64,000 nt of DNA from NCBI RefSeq assembly GCF_030272615.1, contig NC_081410.1, positions 119,784,640 to 119,848,639 on the forward strand, written 5' to 3'. Positions 33,302 through 45,300 of this stretch are shown piece by piece. Source of the stretch: Cryptomeria japonica. Lineage: Eukaryota > Streptophyta > Pinopsida > Cupressales > Cupressaceae. The position numbers and the translations under genes were made by a program. The stretch's first letter is position 1. The number at the start of each line of letters is the position of its first letter. The notes under the pieces are model-generated. The model searched no databases. It worked only from the letters and a program-made list of their open reading frames with translations, and had not been told where the DNA came from.

Positions 33302-34074
33302 TGTATATGGTAAAAATGAAAACAACAACATTGAAAGACTGAATGAATTCAACCACAAACCCTAGCCTAACAACAACAAAGATCCACCATAACATATGAA
33401 GATTACCTAAGACAATGAAAATCAATGAAATCACAAAGATTATACCATCACATGTCCAGTAGGGTTTGGATCTCCATTCTTCCTATCTCCATTGATCTTG
33501 CTTGATATATTTGCTCTCAGATTTTATGTGTGCACAAGAGCTCAACAAAGAACAGAAATGTGGTGGATAGCTTGATCGCATATGAAAGTTTGAATGCTAG
33601 TTGAGGAGTACTTAGGAGGATTGATAATGAAGGAAGCATATCCTTATATAGAAGACACTGTAGGAAATGGAGGGATAAGATTGAGAGGTGTAAAATATAG
33701 ATGGTCGGCTAGGATTAGAGGGTAGGTAGAAGAAATAAGAAAATAATGAGAGGGTAGGTAGTGTAGGAATTAAGAGGCGAATGACATGTGTCATGGGTAA
33801 TAAAGGCTAATGAATTAATTTAAATAAATAAAGATTTATTTAAATAATAGAGGAAGTGGGATCAATTAAATAAATAAAAGTATTTATTTTATTTAGGGGA
33901 AGGATAATTTAAATAAATAAATGTATTTATTTAAATGATAAATAAGGCTACAAAAGGATAAATGAATGAATTAAATAAATAAAGATTTATTTAATTAATA
34001 GAAGAATTAGGCTTAAATAAATAAATAAATAAAAATATTTATTTAATTAGACAGGACAATTTTAGGAGTCTACA
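33302..34074 (-). mobile_element. Solo LTR of the 16-kb element's family (773 bp)
   Basis: TGTATATGG to GAGTCTACA, alignable end to end with the LTRs at 14,192 and 29,406. It is flanked by a perfect CAACC duplication (33,297-33,301 and 34,075-34,079). No internal sequence remains, so an element inserted here and was reduced by LTR-LTR recombination. Confidence 0.92.
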
Positions 34075-35031
34075 CAACCATTCAAACTATCTTGAGTTAG
34101 TGAGTGACTCAAGCTGATGCAATTAATGTGTTTGATAAAAAGAGTTGAATACGATCAATCCAATAAAGAAAAGCAATTGAGAGTAGAATTAAAATTGTGT
34201 TGAAATTGTAAATATGGTTGATAGGAGTTGCAAACCTTAAATTTGACATAATGTTTATTATGATTAATTTGATGTTATTATAGAAGATTGATACTTGAGA
34301 TTGTAAGCTAGATTCTAGATTAGAGAGTAGAGACAACGAGTAGATTCTAAAAACTACATGTTTGGGACAAGATTGTGATAATGATAATATCTAAGGGTGC
34401 AATCCCATCTAGATTTATGCAATCTTCTCTTGAGTAAAAAATGATAGTGCTAACAAGCACCATGTATTTTGCTATGCAATGATTGAAGTTTAGGACATTT
34501 TATGCTTCAAGGTTGTGTAACAGTAAAAGAGATAAGAAATGGCAATGTATGTTAATGTGAGGTTGCAATGGATTCCATTAAATTGATTGCTAATTACTTG
34601 TAGAAGGCTAATACAAAGTGATGAGTAATCACGTTAGAGATGTACTTTTAAATGTACCTTGACAATGAATATTGATTTGCAATTTGTTGATGCCTAATTT
34701 TAATCGATGATGATAAATAACTTATTATTTACAAGGAGAGAAATGCTCTCTTCTCTATTTCATGATTATCCACTGATATATTTTTTTGATCGGTAATTTT
34801 TGATATATTGATTTTCAAAAAAGAGCTACATCCTTCCGAGGCCATTCGGATTTCAACATCAGCCCAAAATTGTAGTCCAAACCTACTATGAAGTGTTCCA
34901 ACTAAAATAGAAATAAAAACAGTACTGTGCATTCTTGCACTGAAAATTACAGTAATCCATAAATATTGTTTTTTTTTAAAAACCAATAAAGAGTAGAAAG
35001 CAAAAAAATGGATTTTTAGCACCGTGGTCAC

Positions 35032-35728
35032 TCAGTCAGAATCGCTATGGTTTGGCTTCTTCTCCTCCTCATCTGCAATGTCTGCCAGAGCTTTCCCTTT
35101 GGCTACTTCGGTCTTCATCTTCGGGATGTAATCTAAGTTCCTGAAATCTGGGTCTCCTTCAAGGCTTGCTAGGAACTGAACCACCCTCCCTTCCTCGAAC
35201 TGGTCACATAGTTCTCTTCCCACCTCCATGCGCGCCACCACCTTGAGGGATTTTAGTACCCCATCTGTTCGTATTAGTTTGACACAGAGCTTCATGGCTT
35301 CCCAGCCTATGCGAGCTCGCTCCCTGCATTACTCCTTTAATCGATTCTCCGGCCCTCGGACAAAGGGTATTATCTCCTCCTCTACATCTCCTTCCCGGAT
35401 GCGAATTTCGGTCTGGGGAATCACCCTTTTCCGAGATGGAATCAAGGTTGATCAAGTAGTCCCCGTCAATTAGCTTTTTCATTGTAAGCTTAATTTTCTC
35501 CACCTCGGGTTCAAATTCGCAAGCCCAGGCCATTATCAAGGAGTAAACCTCCATATTCGTCCTGTACCTAAAGTGAATGTGCACCAATTCCTCCCCCAAC
35601 ATTAGCTAAGCTGCACTCCACAAATTTTCTTCCTTGTATGTGAAAAGTCCTTGCATTCATTTGTCCGACACCGTTCCTAAAAAAGGGACCAATTTCTTCT
35701 CTGTTCTGAGAGTGAAGTTAGCCTCCAT
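35032..35728 (-). pseudogene. Second reading frame of the retroposon, copy 2
   Basis: It starts MEANFTLRTEKK at 35,728 and ends PNHSDSD at 35,032. It matches copy 1 closely in protein terms. A one-base indel near 35,430 (after NLDSISE), a TAA after ENRLKE and early stops break it. The tail RMEVGRELCDQFEEGRVVQF, LASLEGDPDFRNLDY and KGKALADIADEEEK is intact. No known domain is recognised. Confidence 0.65.
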
Positions 35729-36050
35729 TGAACCAACTCAAAAACTGTTAACTCCAAATACTAAACTGCAAAGACACAACAAACCCTCATTAATCCGGTT
35801 CTTTAATAATACATTGCTCATAAACCAAAAAGTAATTCCTCCACCGTCGTTTGCGACGAGACATAAATGCATAATCAATGATATAAATGGAAAAAGATTT
35901 CACGGCAGATTTACTGTCCTCCGCCATTGTCTCGAACAAATACTCTGCGCTTTTGAACTGCCTCATTAATTGCGGTGCCTTTGATAGTGAGTACTCGTCC
36001 TTATGAGCTATCTCGTGTGCTTACTGGTTTTTTATGCTTCTCGGACTGCA

Positions 36051-36542
36051 TTAACTCCACTTCCACACTCTGCCATCTCCCTTCCACCACTTGGCCAGTT
36101 GACATGTCATGTCACATCCAATATTGGAGAGGAGGTCCGCCACTGCATTGGCACCTCGCCTAACACGGGAGACCCGAAATTCCTCAAAGGAGTTGAGTTT
36201 TTCTCAAATTATCTCCACCCAATGAGATAATTTCCATGACGGGGTGTTACCCTTCGTTATTGCGTTGATAATCACTTGGGAGTCGCCTTCCAGGTGCAAC
36301 TTTGATACTTTCATGTTTATGGCCAATTCCGTGGTCATTAATGCCGCCTATGCCTCCGCTTCGTTATTTGTCCCATCTTGCAATTGTCGAGCATCCTTGA
36401 AAAAGATGTCCCCTTTATCGTTTCTTGCGACTACTCCCACTCCCGAGATTCCCGAATTTCCCCTAGATGCCCCATCAAAGTTTATTTTTATCCACTCCTT
36501 AGTTGGTGGTTCCCATTTGACCTCTTCTTTTTCTGAAAGGGG
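36051..36542 (-). pseudogene. RNase H domain of the retroposon, copy 2
   Basis: 164 codons. EWIKINFDGASRGNSGISGV (Asp), DGTNNEAEA (Glu), LHLEGDSQVI (Asp) and RRGANAVADLLS (Asp) retain all catalytic acids. Stops after NNEAEA (TAG for CAG) and after HWVEII (TGA for CGA) inactivate it. The upstream linker reads PVNGSRRVNPLSEKEEVKWE directly from the element's 5' end. Confidence 0.85.
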
Positions 36543-37751
36543 ATTAACCCTCCGGGACCCATTAACGGGTTATTATCCATTGATATTAAAATGACTCAAA
36601 ATGTTGTATTTATATACACAACCTTAGATACATAGTTCAAACATTTGGTACATTATGTTGATATGTAATAGCCATATCCTTAAATTCTTCTCCTTAGAAC
36701 ACGAGAATTTGAATTATAAAAAAAGAGGACAATAGAAAAAGAGGACATGATCACGCTTACAATTTTATTTAAGAAATAAAATCACAATTAGAATCTAATC
36801 TACAATAAATAAACATACAAAAAATAAATATTTTTTTAAGATAATAAATTTAATTAAGTGGACAAATTTAGGTGTCTACAAAAGCAATTGAGAGTAGAAT
36901 TAAATTTGTGTTGAAATTGTAAATATGATCATTAGGAGTTGCAAACCTTAAAATTGACACAATGCGATTTTTGATTAATTTGATGTTATGATAGAAGATT
37001 GATACTTGAGATTGTGAACTAGATTCTAGATTAGAGAGTTGAGACAACAATTAAATTCTAGAAATTGCATATTTGGGACAAGATTGTGATAATGATAATA
37101 CCTAAGGGTGCAATCCCATTTATATTTATATAATCTTGTATTGAATAGAATTTGGTCTTCAACACTTCCAAAACTTGTTCAATTGATAATATTTGAGGAA
37201 AGGTAAAACTTGATAGTGTTAACAAGGACCATGGATTTTACTATGCAAGGATTGAAGTTTAAGACCTTTTTATGCCTCAAGGTTGAGTAATAGTAAAAGA
37301 GATAAGAAATGATAATGGGTGTTAATGTAATACGACAATGGATTCCATTAAATTGATTGTCAATTATTTGTAGAAGGCTAATACAAATTTATGAGTAACT
37401 GTTTAGAGATGTACTTTAAAATGTACCTTGACAATGAATATTGATTTGCAATTTGTTGATGCCTAATTTTAACTGATGATGACAAATAACTTATTATCTA
37501 CAAGGAGAGAAATGCTCTTTGATACTTTCATGATATCTAATTCATGATTATCCTATGATGTATTTATATAGAGAACCTTAGATACAAAATTCAAACTTTT
37601 GATACATTATGTTGATAGGTAATAGCCACATCGTTAAATTATTGACCTTAGAACATAATAATTTGAATTATAGAAAAAGAAGACATGATCACACTCACAA
37701 TTTTATCTAAGAAATAAAATTACAATTATAATCTAACCTACAATAAATAAA

Positions 37752-38160
37752 CTTAAATAATTAAATAGACTTAATTTTAATTTTAAATAATAAATAAAAA
37801 TATTACATAACAAAATGCTCTGAATTGAAACATCAAAATTATATAACATAACCCCAAATAACATATATATATATATATAAAAAAACAAAAAAAAAACAAA
37901 AAATTAAAGTAGGCATGCGCTTTTCCCTACTTAGCAAAGGTACAATTGCAATACGTGCATGCACATGGCTTTAATAATAATAATATTTGGTTACGCACTA
38001 GCATTTTAGAAGATGCAGGATTTCATCGAAGACAAAGGATATTTCCTCACATATATTTTTCTCCGCTTCTTCTACCTTACACTTATCGTGGAGTTGCGGT
38101 AGGCTTAGGGCGTGTTGTATTTTGGCAAACGACCTTCGCTTGTTACATCCCGCGAGCTAC
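37752..38160. other. AT-rich repeat edge upstream of the kinase gene
   Basis: It holds a short (TA)n tract and A-runs (about 37,862-37,905) and no supported gene. A short plus-strand frame (37,946-38,176) has no homology that I recognise. Confidence 0.4.
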
Positions 38161-38516
38161 TAGTATCAGTCGCTGAACCAGAGTAGCACCATGGACACAC
38201 CTCGGTAAGCACCAATTGTAACACTACATTATTCTGCTGTGCACATTTTCCCTTTATTATGACTTATTTCAATGGAAGTATATGAAAATAAAACCCTAGG
38301 TGGGATTGCTACCTGTTGATAAAAAAAATAGGGCAGTATTCTCAAGGATAATAAGGTCGGGGATTATTCAGAAAAATAAAACATTGTCAAGACGAGCAAT
38401 TCTTTCGTAGGGTTTTGTTTGGCAGTTTTGCGCCCGAGAGTTTTTCTAGGATCTTCTGTCGGAATTTTCGAGGCCGTGGTTTTTAAGAGGTGGAATTTGT
38501 TTTCCTAGGGCTTGGC
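38161..38516 (+). promoter_or_regulatory. Presumed promoter and 5' UTR of the CDKG gene
   Basis: The stretch directly before the kinase ATG has a telo-box AAACCCTA at 38,291-38,298 and an inverted one, TAGGGTTTT, at 38,408-38,416. Such boxes are common in promoters or leaders of plant growth and translation genes. GC content rises sharply from about 38,400. The start of transcription cannot be fixed by reading. Confidence 0.45.
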
Positions 38517-41500
38517 ATGGCGGCCGGCAGGCATGGCGGCCGCAGAGACGATGAATTCAGGGACAGGGATTCGTTTTTTGTTAAAGAAATGGAGGACAAT
38601 GAACGGGGCAGGAATCGAGACGGGGACCGCCACCGTGACAGGGAGTGGGAAAATGATAGGGTTAGGGACCGCTCGAGGGACTACAGGCCTTCTAGGGCTC
38701 GGCACAGGGAAAAGGATCACAGGGATCGGAACGGGGTTTATGCCTCTGGATACTCTTCCTCGCCGCCTCGTGTTCAGGGTGATAACAATTATAGCCACGG
38801 TCAGGCGAGCCACAGCAAGGATGTGGAGAGGGAACCCGGGGAGCTTTCTAGCGGGAGTGTTTCCGAGGACGGCGGTGGTGGCTCTTGGGTTGCTGATCAT
38901 GGCCCGGGATTTGATGCGGGGTTAGGGTTTCAGTCCAGTCAGTCTGTGGAAGTTGAAGTGCGCAAGCGCGAACAGATGAATAGTAGTCCTCCTCCTGTTC
39001 AGAAAAAAAGGAAATATTCTCCAATTGTTTGGGATTTAGAAGAGAAGCCCGCCTCCCCGGCCACTGCGCAGGCGAGGATGGTGAGTAATAATTTAGGGTC
39101 CTCTAGTGCTGTAGATGGTGTCGTTTTTTCTAAGGTAAGCCCAACTAAACTTCCTCCGCCCCCTCCGTTACCCCCCTCACTTTTAGCAAATTCTACTCGC
39201 CCTGGAGAATTAATGTATCTCAATGCCAAAATTACAACTTCTCCCGGAAACAGGGGCACCACTGAGGGTTCTGGATCAAGAGTAGGAGCTGCTGTTGCCC
39301 CCTTAAAAAGCAATTCTCCTAACAAGTCAGCGGGTAGATTATTTGAATCCAAAGGATGTACACCTCCATTCCTCTACGGAGGATTTGAAGATTCCGTTTC
39401 TCCCCCCTCACCCAATCGCAGTGTTCCAGGCAATGATGGCAATGAGAAAGTGGATGGTACTAGCGTTAGTTATATCCCCATGCAAGAGCGTCGGCTGTCA
39501 TCATTGTCAGAGGAGGAAAGAGAGCCTGGGCAGTTGCCCGACAGCCCCAAGCAGCTTGAAGATGAGGAAGAGTCTTACCTCCCACCTACTCGCTATATTT
39601 CCACATCGCGGTGGGCAGAGGAGTACAATTCCCCCAGAGATTTGAAATCTGAGGATGAAGGACTAGGAAAGAGGAAAAAACAGTCCAGCAGCATGGACAG
39701 TGAAGAGGGAAGGTATTCATCTGAGCGTAGTGGCATGAACAAGCAGGGTAGTGGGCAGAGTATTTCCCCTGAACCTGGTGAATACACAGGGGAGAGATTG
39801 GGAAGTTCAAGAGGAAAATCAAGAAGTTCTGATGAAGAAATGGGACAAGTTGTTGGAGAGAGAGATAATGAGAAGGTTGTGAGAGGGGATGAACTTTATG
39901 ATCAGGAGTTGAATGAGCGAGAGCTTATGGACTTGGAGAACAGTAATGATAGTGAAGATGTCAATCACGATCAACGACCTCAGTCAGAGTCAGAGGATGA
40001 ACCTGATTCTGCTGTTCCAGTTGAGCCTCCTGTACCGCCGCTACGGACAATTGACATGTTACAGGGTTGCAGAAGTGTTGATGAATTTGAGAGGCTCAAT
40101 AAGATCGATGAAGGTACTTATGGAGTTGTTTACAGGGCTAAGAATAAGAAAACTGGGGAAATAGTGGCTTTGAAAAAGGTAAAGATGGAAAAAGAGAGAG
40201 AGGGCTTTCCCTTAACTTCTCTGAGGGAGATAAATGTTTTGCTTTCCTTCCACCATCCATCTGTTGTTGATGTAAAGGAGGTAGTGGTAGGAAGCAACTT
40301 AGATAGCATATTTATGGTGATGGAATATATGGAACATGATCTAAAAGGACTTATGGAAACCATGAAACAACCCTACAGCCAGAGTGAAGTTAAGTGTCTG
40401 ATGCTGCAGCTCTTTGAGGGTGTTAAATATCTTCATGACAATTGGGTACTGCACAGGTATAGAACTCTTTGGTTTCTTCTCATGTTTACATGTGCACATG
40501 TCATCATTTGTTATATAGCATATATTTGTTATATAGCATATATTTGTTTTAACTTTTATTCATTCATGAGTTCAAGAGGACTGGAATTTTGCTCTTCCTT
40601 AGATCTTGGACTAAGTGGGAACAATCTGTTATGTTGATAATTTTCAAGGGACTTGAAAACGTCAAATCTTCTTTTAAACAATCGGGGTGAATTGAAGATT
40701 TGCGATTTTGGTTTGGCTCGTCAATATGGGAGTCCATTGAAACCTTACACCCTTATGGTGGTCACATTATGGTATAGGTATTATTGAAACCCTTTTTTGA
40801 CATTTTTTTAATTGAACCTCTCGTGGATTTTATTATGATTTTCTTGTATTCATGTATGTCCTATATTCCATTCCTTCTTGCATTATTACAAGTTTATGTT
40901 TTAATCTTCTTCATGGTAACTGGTGTATCAAAATTCAATTTCAGTGCACGTTTAGAATAATCAAACTTGTCAAACATCCCTACTCTCTCAACAATGTATA
41001 CAAAGTATCTATTGCTTCTGTTTTGTTACTAAAAAGAAGCATGCCATGACATGTCCGGAATTGGCTGCTACTTGTAAAGCTATAATCGCATTGTAAAGGA
41101 AATTGTTTTAATGACACAGTCGCGTTTCTGTAGGATGGTTGCAAGTTCTTCCGGAGAGGGGTAGTAAATGAAAATTCTTTTGGGGAATCTAGAATTTTTT
41201 TCTAAATACTATTCTTTTATTAATTATTCAGAGCTCCAGAGCTTCTATTGGGAGCAAAACAGTATTCAACAGCTATTGATATGTGGTCTCTTGGATGTAT
41301 TATGGCGGAACTTTTGGCAAAGGAACCTTTGTTCAGTGGAAAAAGTGAAATTGATCAACTAGACAAGGTACATATTCATTGGTTAACTCTGTGTCCACAC
41401 TAAAATCAGATTATGTCTTTTTATGTTCCATTTTATACTTGCCGGATTATATTACTGTTTTTTTTACAATTATGTTCTGAGGAAGTAATTAGTATTTTTT

Positions 41501-42390
41501 TTGATGCAGATATTTAGGACTCTGGGGACTCCAAATGAAAAAATATGGCCAGATTTTGTCAATTTGCCAGGCGTGAAACGCAACTTTTTAAAGCAACCGT
41601 AAGCATTTTGGTCTTCTTCACTCCATATTGTTACAAGCTTTTTATTACCAATAATTACAAAAGCATGCAAACTTTAGCAGAGCAAGCACTATTTTTCACT
41701 GGAATGGTTTCTGGTTTTATTTTACAGGCAATTTGTTGCCATAAGCATTAGTCTACTCGATTGTATTAGTTATGCTTTTCTTATAAAGTGTACAATTATA
41801 CAATTCTTACACAGGTATAATAAACTTCGGGATAAATTTCCACCAACATCATTTTCTGGAAGGCCAACTCTATCAGAAAGTGGGTTTGATCTTTTGAATC
41901 GACTTCTTACATATGATCCCAACAAGGTTACATGTTTTTTTTCTATTTGTTTTATGGTTATTATTTTTAGCAGCTAGTTCTGGGTATGTTGATGATAAAT
42001 TGAAGTAGATATTATGTTTATGAAGCTGATTAGTAATCCAATGCAAGCTGCAGCGAATAACAGCAGAGGAAGCGCTTAAGCATGAATGGTTCAGGGAAGT
42101 ACCACTGCCAAAATCAAAAGAGTTTATGCCAACATTTCCAGCTCGAAATGATCATGATAGGTGTGATTTTTTGCTAGAGATTGTGAATTCTGTTATTATA
42201 TTGAAAGATTAAAAATTTACAAAGACATAGATAATATGTTTAGTAAGCTAGATATAGACTATTAATGTAATCATGGATGCCTTTGATTAGGCGAATGCGG
42301 AGGATTCTGAAGAGCCCAGATCCTTTAGAAGAGCAACGGAGAAAAGAGCTTCGGCAAGGTGAATTAGGTGCTGGTGGCTTGTTTTGCTGA
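38517..42390 (+). CDS. CDKG: Cyclin-dependent kinase G (CDKG/PITSLRE-like), seven exons, 870 aa
   Basis: Exons: 38,517-40,456; 40,649-40,777; 41,232-41,367; 41,510-41,598; 41,815-41,926; 42,054-42,160; 42,291-42,390. All introns are GT-AG and phases join without a stop (2,613 nt). MAAGRHGG is the usual start of plant CDKG2 proteins; an in-frame ATG at 38,490 would add nine residues. Residues 1-520 are Arg/Asp/Ser/Pro/Glu-rich ([45 protein letters not shown]). Kinase domain about 524-815: EGTYGVV (532-538), Lys553, PLTSLRE cyclin-binding helix (565-571), HRD (646-648), DFG (666-668), T-loop Thr681. The end is ELGAGGLFC. Family members work with cyclin L in pre-mRNA splicing and transcription in the nucleus. 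It is the only intact gene found here. Confidence 0.93.
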
Positions 42391-45300
42391 TTTTAGAGAA
42401 GGTACTCTGTCAAAGAACAGGCATGCACTATGGAAGGCATTTGTTCCTGAGGTACACATGGACATCATTCTGATTAAATCTTCAAGAAAGATATTAATCA
42501 GCACTCAAAGTTGCAAAAACTGTCTTGAAATTTTCAATAATTCATAATGTTGATGAGCAGGCTCCTCAGATCACATTTGTAAGTGGAGGATGTCAGTATC
42601 TTGGGCTTTTGCCACCAAGTGAAATATGTTCTCGAATTTATTTTATTCTTCAGGGCTAATGCTTCTAGAGTGAATCCTGCATGCAGCTTGCATCGCAAGG
42701 TTTGGCTTAAGGTCTTCCATTGGGTTACCTCAGGTTCATTTGAAGATTGTGTATGTAACATATTTTCTTTTGGAATAGTATTAAAGATAAACAAGTTTCA
42801 CCAAAGCTGTGCGATGCTATCGATGTTTATTTTGCAATATGTGAATTTGTTATATTTTTAATCTTGCCATTGTGTTTGCAAGAGAACGACTGGTGATAAG
42901 TGGAGGGCATTTGCACTTAATACCACAGAAGGGATTGAAGGCATAAAGCACTTTTTTTTTAAGGTAATGATGCTTATTCAGTCTCTGTGGGACTATCCCA
43001 GTGAAGCTAAAGTTAGTTTTGCTTTCCATCAATGATGGATAAAAATTGGTGATGTGCAGAAGTATTAGGCAAATATCTATTCTATCATAATCATGTTTTC
43101 TTATGTGGCCATTATTACTATATGTATTATGCACGCTATTTAGAATTTAAAATATTTATTTTTCTGAAGGGTGAAGTTGAGGGCATGCAAGTCTTTTGGA
43201 TAACTAACTTATGAGGCATGTGCAAGTTGTTCTTTGGATTGATGGATCACAAATGTCTCATGCTTATCCTGTTGAGTGAGCTCAGTGTACTTTATCAGAA
43301 CAAGTCCTCATCAATAACAAACAAGAGGGGGTATCTATGTCTTGATAGATACATTTGTATAAATCAGAAAGACTCTATTACGACAAGCTGCAGTTGTTGG
43401 ATAGTGACATTTGAATAATTAATGGCCTGGCTTAAAGCATAGACCCTATTTTTTTCGTCCTGAAAGGAATGTATAGAATCTATACAACTATTAAAAAACA
43501 CACTTTGTTTTTTGTTTACTTTGCTCCTGCACTTTGCCTATCCTCGTTGTTCATTTCCAGGTCTCACTTGCATTCTTTCTGGATGCATTACTTTGCTCTT
43601 GTACACTTATGCGCTTTCCCCTTGTTATGGGCTGGGGACATTCTCTTGGGTCATGTTGTGCACATGACAAAGTTTGTCCCATGATATATTTTTAGACTGG
43701 TTATAATTTTAATGTCGGGGGTTGCAGCTGATGCATGCTAAAAAAATCTCCTTTAAATTTTTTTTCAACAATTCAATTTATTGGACAATTTTGAAGACCA
43801 ATTTAGTGAATACTATTGCAGTTAGTGTAATAGGTAACACTGTGACCACATGAACGTCTTATACATTTCTCTATCCTAATAGTTTGAGTGCACAACATTT
43901 TGTTGGCTGTCAAGACACCAGATTAGTGAATTTCAAATATTTTCAGTTAATCACTTTAACATGAAGAAATGTAGGCCATGTCAGTGAACTTCTATTTGGT
44001 GTGCCATTAAAAAGAAAATGCTTATAAATTCACTTTCTTCAAAAAGAAGATCAAACCTTATTGTTGTGATTGCTATACCAATTGGTATAATAAGTAAAAT
44101 TAGGTCTCTTATATTAATTCTTTTCATTTTTGTGCATGTTTAGTTCCTTTTCTGTGCAGTCCAAAGATTATGATGTTTACATGAAATAAAGATCATAGTA
44201 AATGTTAAAACAATTCCTTTAGTGTGGGAAATGATTAACTTCTATATTGATATATATCTTTCAAAAATAGTGCATAAAGTTGTTATATTAATCTGAAAAG
44301 GCTACAAATATCTCTCTGGTGATCAAGTGTATACAGTACTTGGAACAAGAGCATCAAACCATATGCATCTCTCTTATTTTAATTTCCTGATTTAGTAATT
44401 TGTATGGAGATCTTCTTTTCTGGTTTAGCAATATGGATTCTTTTATTCATAAATTATAACAGAAAGTAATGAAGATAGCATCAACAAGACTTTTGTTCTG
44501 ATGGAATTTTTATTGAAATGCTAAGATAATTTCATTTTATCCAAAAAAGAGTTGAAGATATCTTTCAGTGAATGTTATTTGAATGACTGGGATGATAAGT
44601 TTCTCTGCATATTCTTTTAAAATTCTGTAGCTTACCCATATATTTTGCTACAGATTTCAATTGGAAAAATTGATAAGGTCTACAGCTATTGTTGTCTGTA
44701 ATTTTTTTATCCAATATCAGCGGACTGATTAGCCTTTGAGCTTGTTTTGTAAATCTACCAAAATTTGTTCAAATTAGTAGCAATATTATAGGCATTTAGG
44801 TGTAAAACTCTTTGGGCTTGCTTTGTAAATGTATTTAAATTTGCACAAAGAGGAGTAGCAGCACATTTATTTAGCTGTTATTAGTTTTTACAAGAGGAAA
44901 TGTGATTTTTTGAGGGGTATTACACAAGGCTTTCTGGCTATTAGAGAAATGCCAGGGGTTATGTTGTACTGCAAGGAGACAGTGGGCTTACAAAATGACT
45001 TTACTTTTTCTTTTATTGAAAACTCGATGGAGAAAAAATTGTAAGCAATCCATATTTGCCAATATTCATTTTGTATGTATATTTATCAAATCAAATAAAT
45101 CACATGGAATCAACTTATTTTCCTTGTTTAAATGGGTATCTACTGGTGTAATTGTAAATGACATCAAAATGTTTAGGCGAGTTTGTGTTTTACTATTATT
45201 TTGAGAATAAAACAAACCTAAAGAAATTTTGTATTATTTATCATATTGAATCAATCCATGTGTTCAATTTTTAAAAAGTCTGGTCACTGCATTACACGCA

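Larger units (their letters stand above)
34780..36571 (-). mobile_element. RNase H retroposon, copy 2 (1,792 bp)
   Basis: Flanked by ATTATCCACTGATAT (34,765-34,779) and ATTATCCATTGATAT (36,572-36,586), a 15-bp target duplication with one mismatch. Read on the minus strand it starts AACCCGTTAATGGGTCC and ends ACCGATCAAAAAAA, as in copy 1, with the same RNase H, spacer and second frame. It lies inside LTR-like copy A and is absent from copy B at the matching place, giving a filled and an empty site side by side. Confidence 0.9.
34170..37751 (-). repeat. Duplicated LTR-like unit (two copies, head to tail)
   Basis: Copy A starts AAAGCAATTGAGAGTAGAATT at 34,170 and ends TTTAGGTGTCTACA at 36,880. 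Copy B starts with the same words at 36,881 and can be followed to about 37,751. Without the retroposon inside copy A the unit is about 0.9 kb. The right end of copy A (TGTAGACACCTAAATTTG on the minus strand) looks like an LTR start. A TATA-like TATATAAATAC lies on the minus strand near 37,562-37,572. I read it as LTR-derived, but find no target duplication. Confidence 0.7.

Noticed and set aside
14192-34074. LTRs at 14,192 and 33,302 as ends of one element
   Set aside because: Their flanking 5-mers do not match (GGAGG versus CAACC). Each is explained by its own perfect duplication.
38505-38925. Minus-strand and alternative-frame open frames over CDKG exon 1
   Set aside because: GC-rich, Arg-codon-rich exon sequence leaves other frames open. 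The CDKG frame is the one that joins to the kinase exons.
40508-40543. 18-bp tandem duplication in CDKG intron 1
   Set aside because: Real (TTGTTATATAGCATATAT twice), but intronic, short and AT-rich, with no sign of function.
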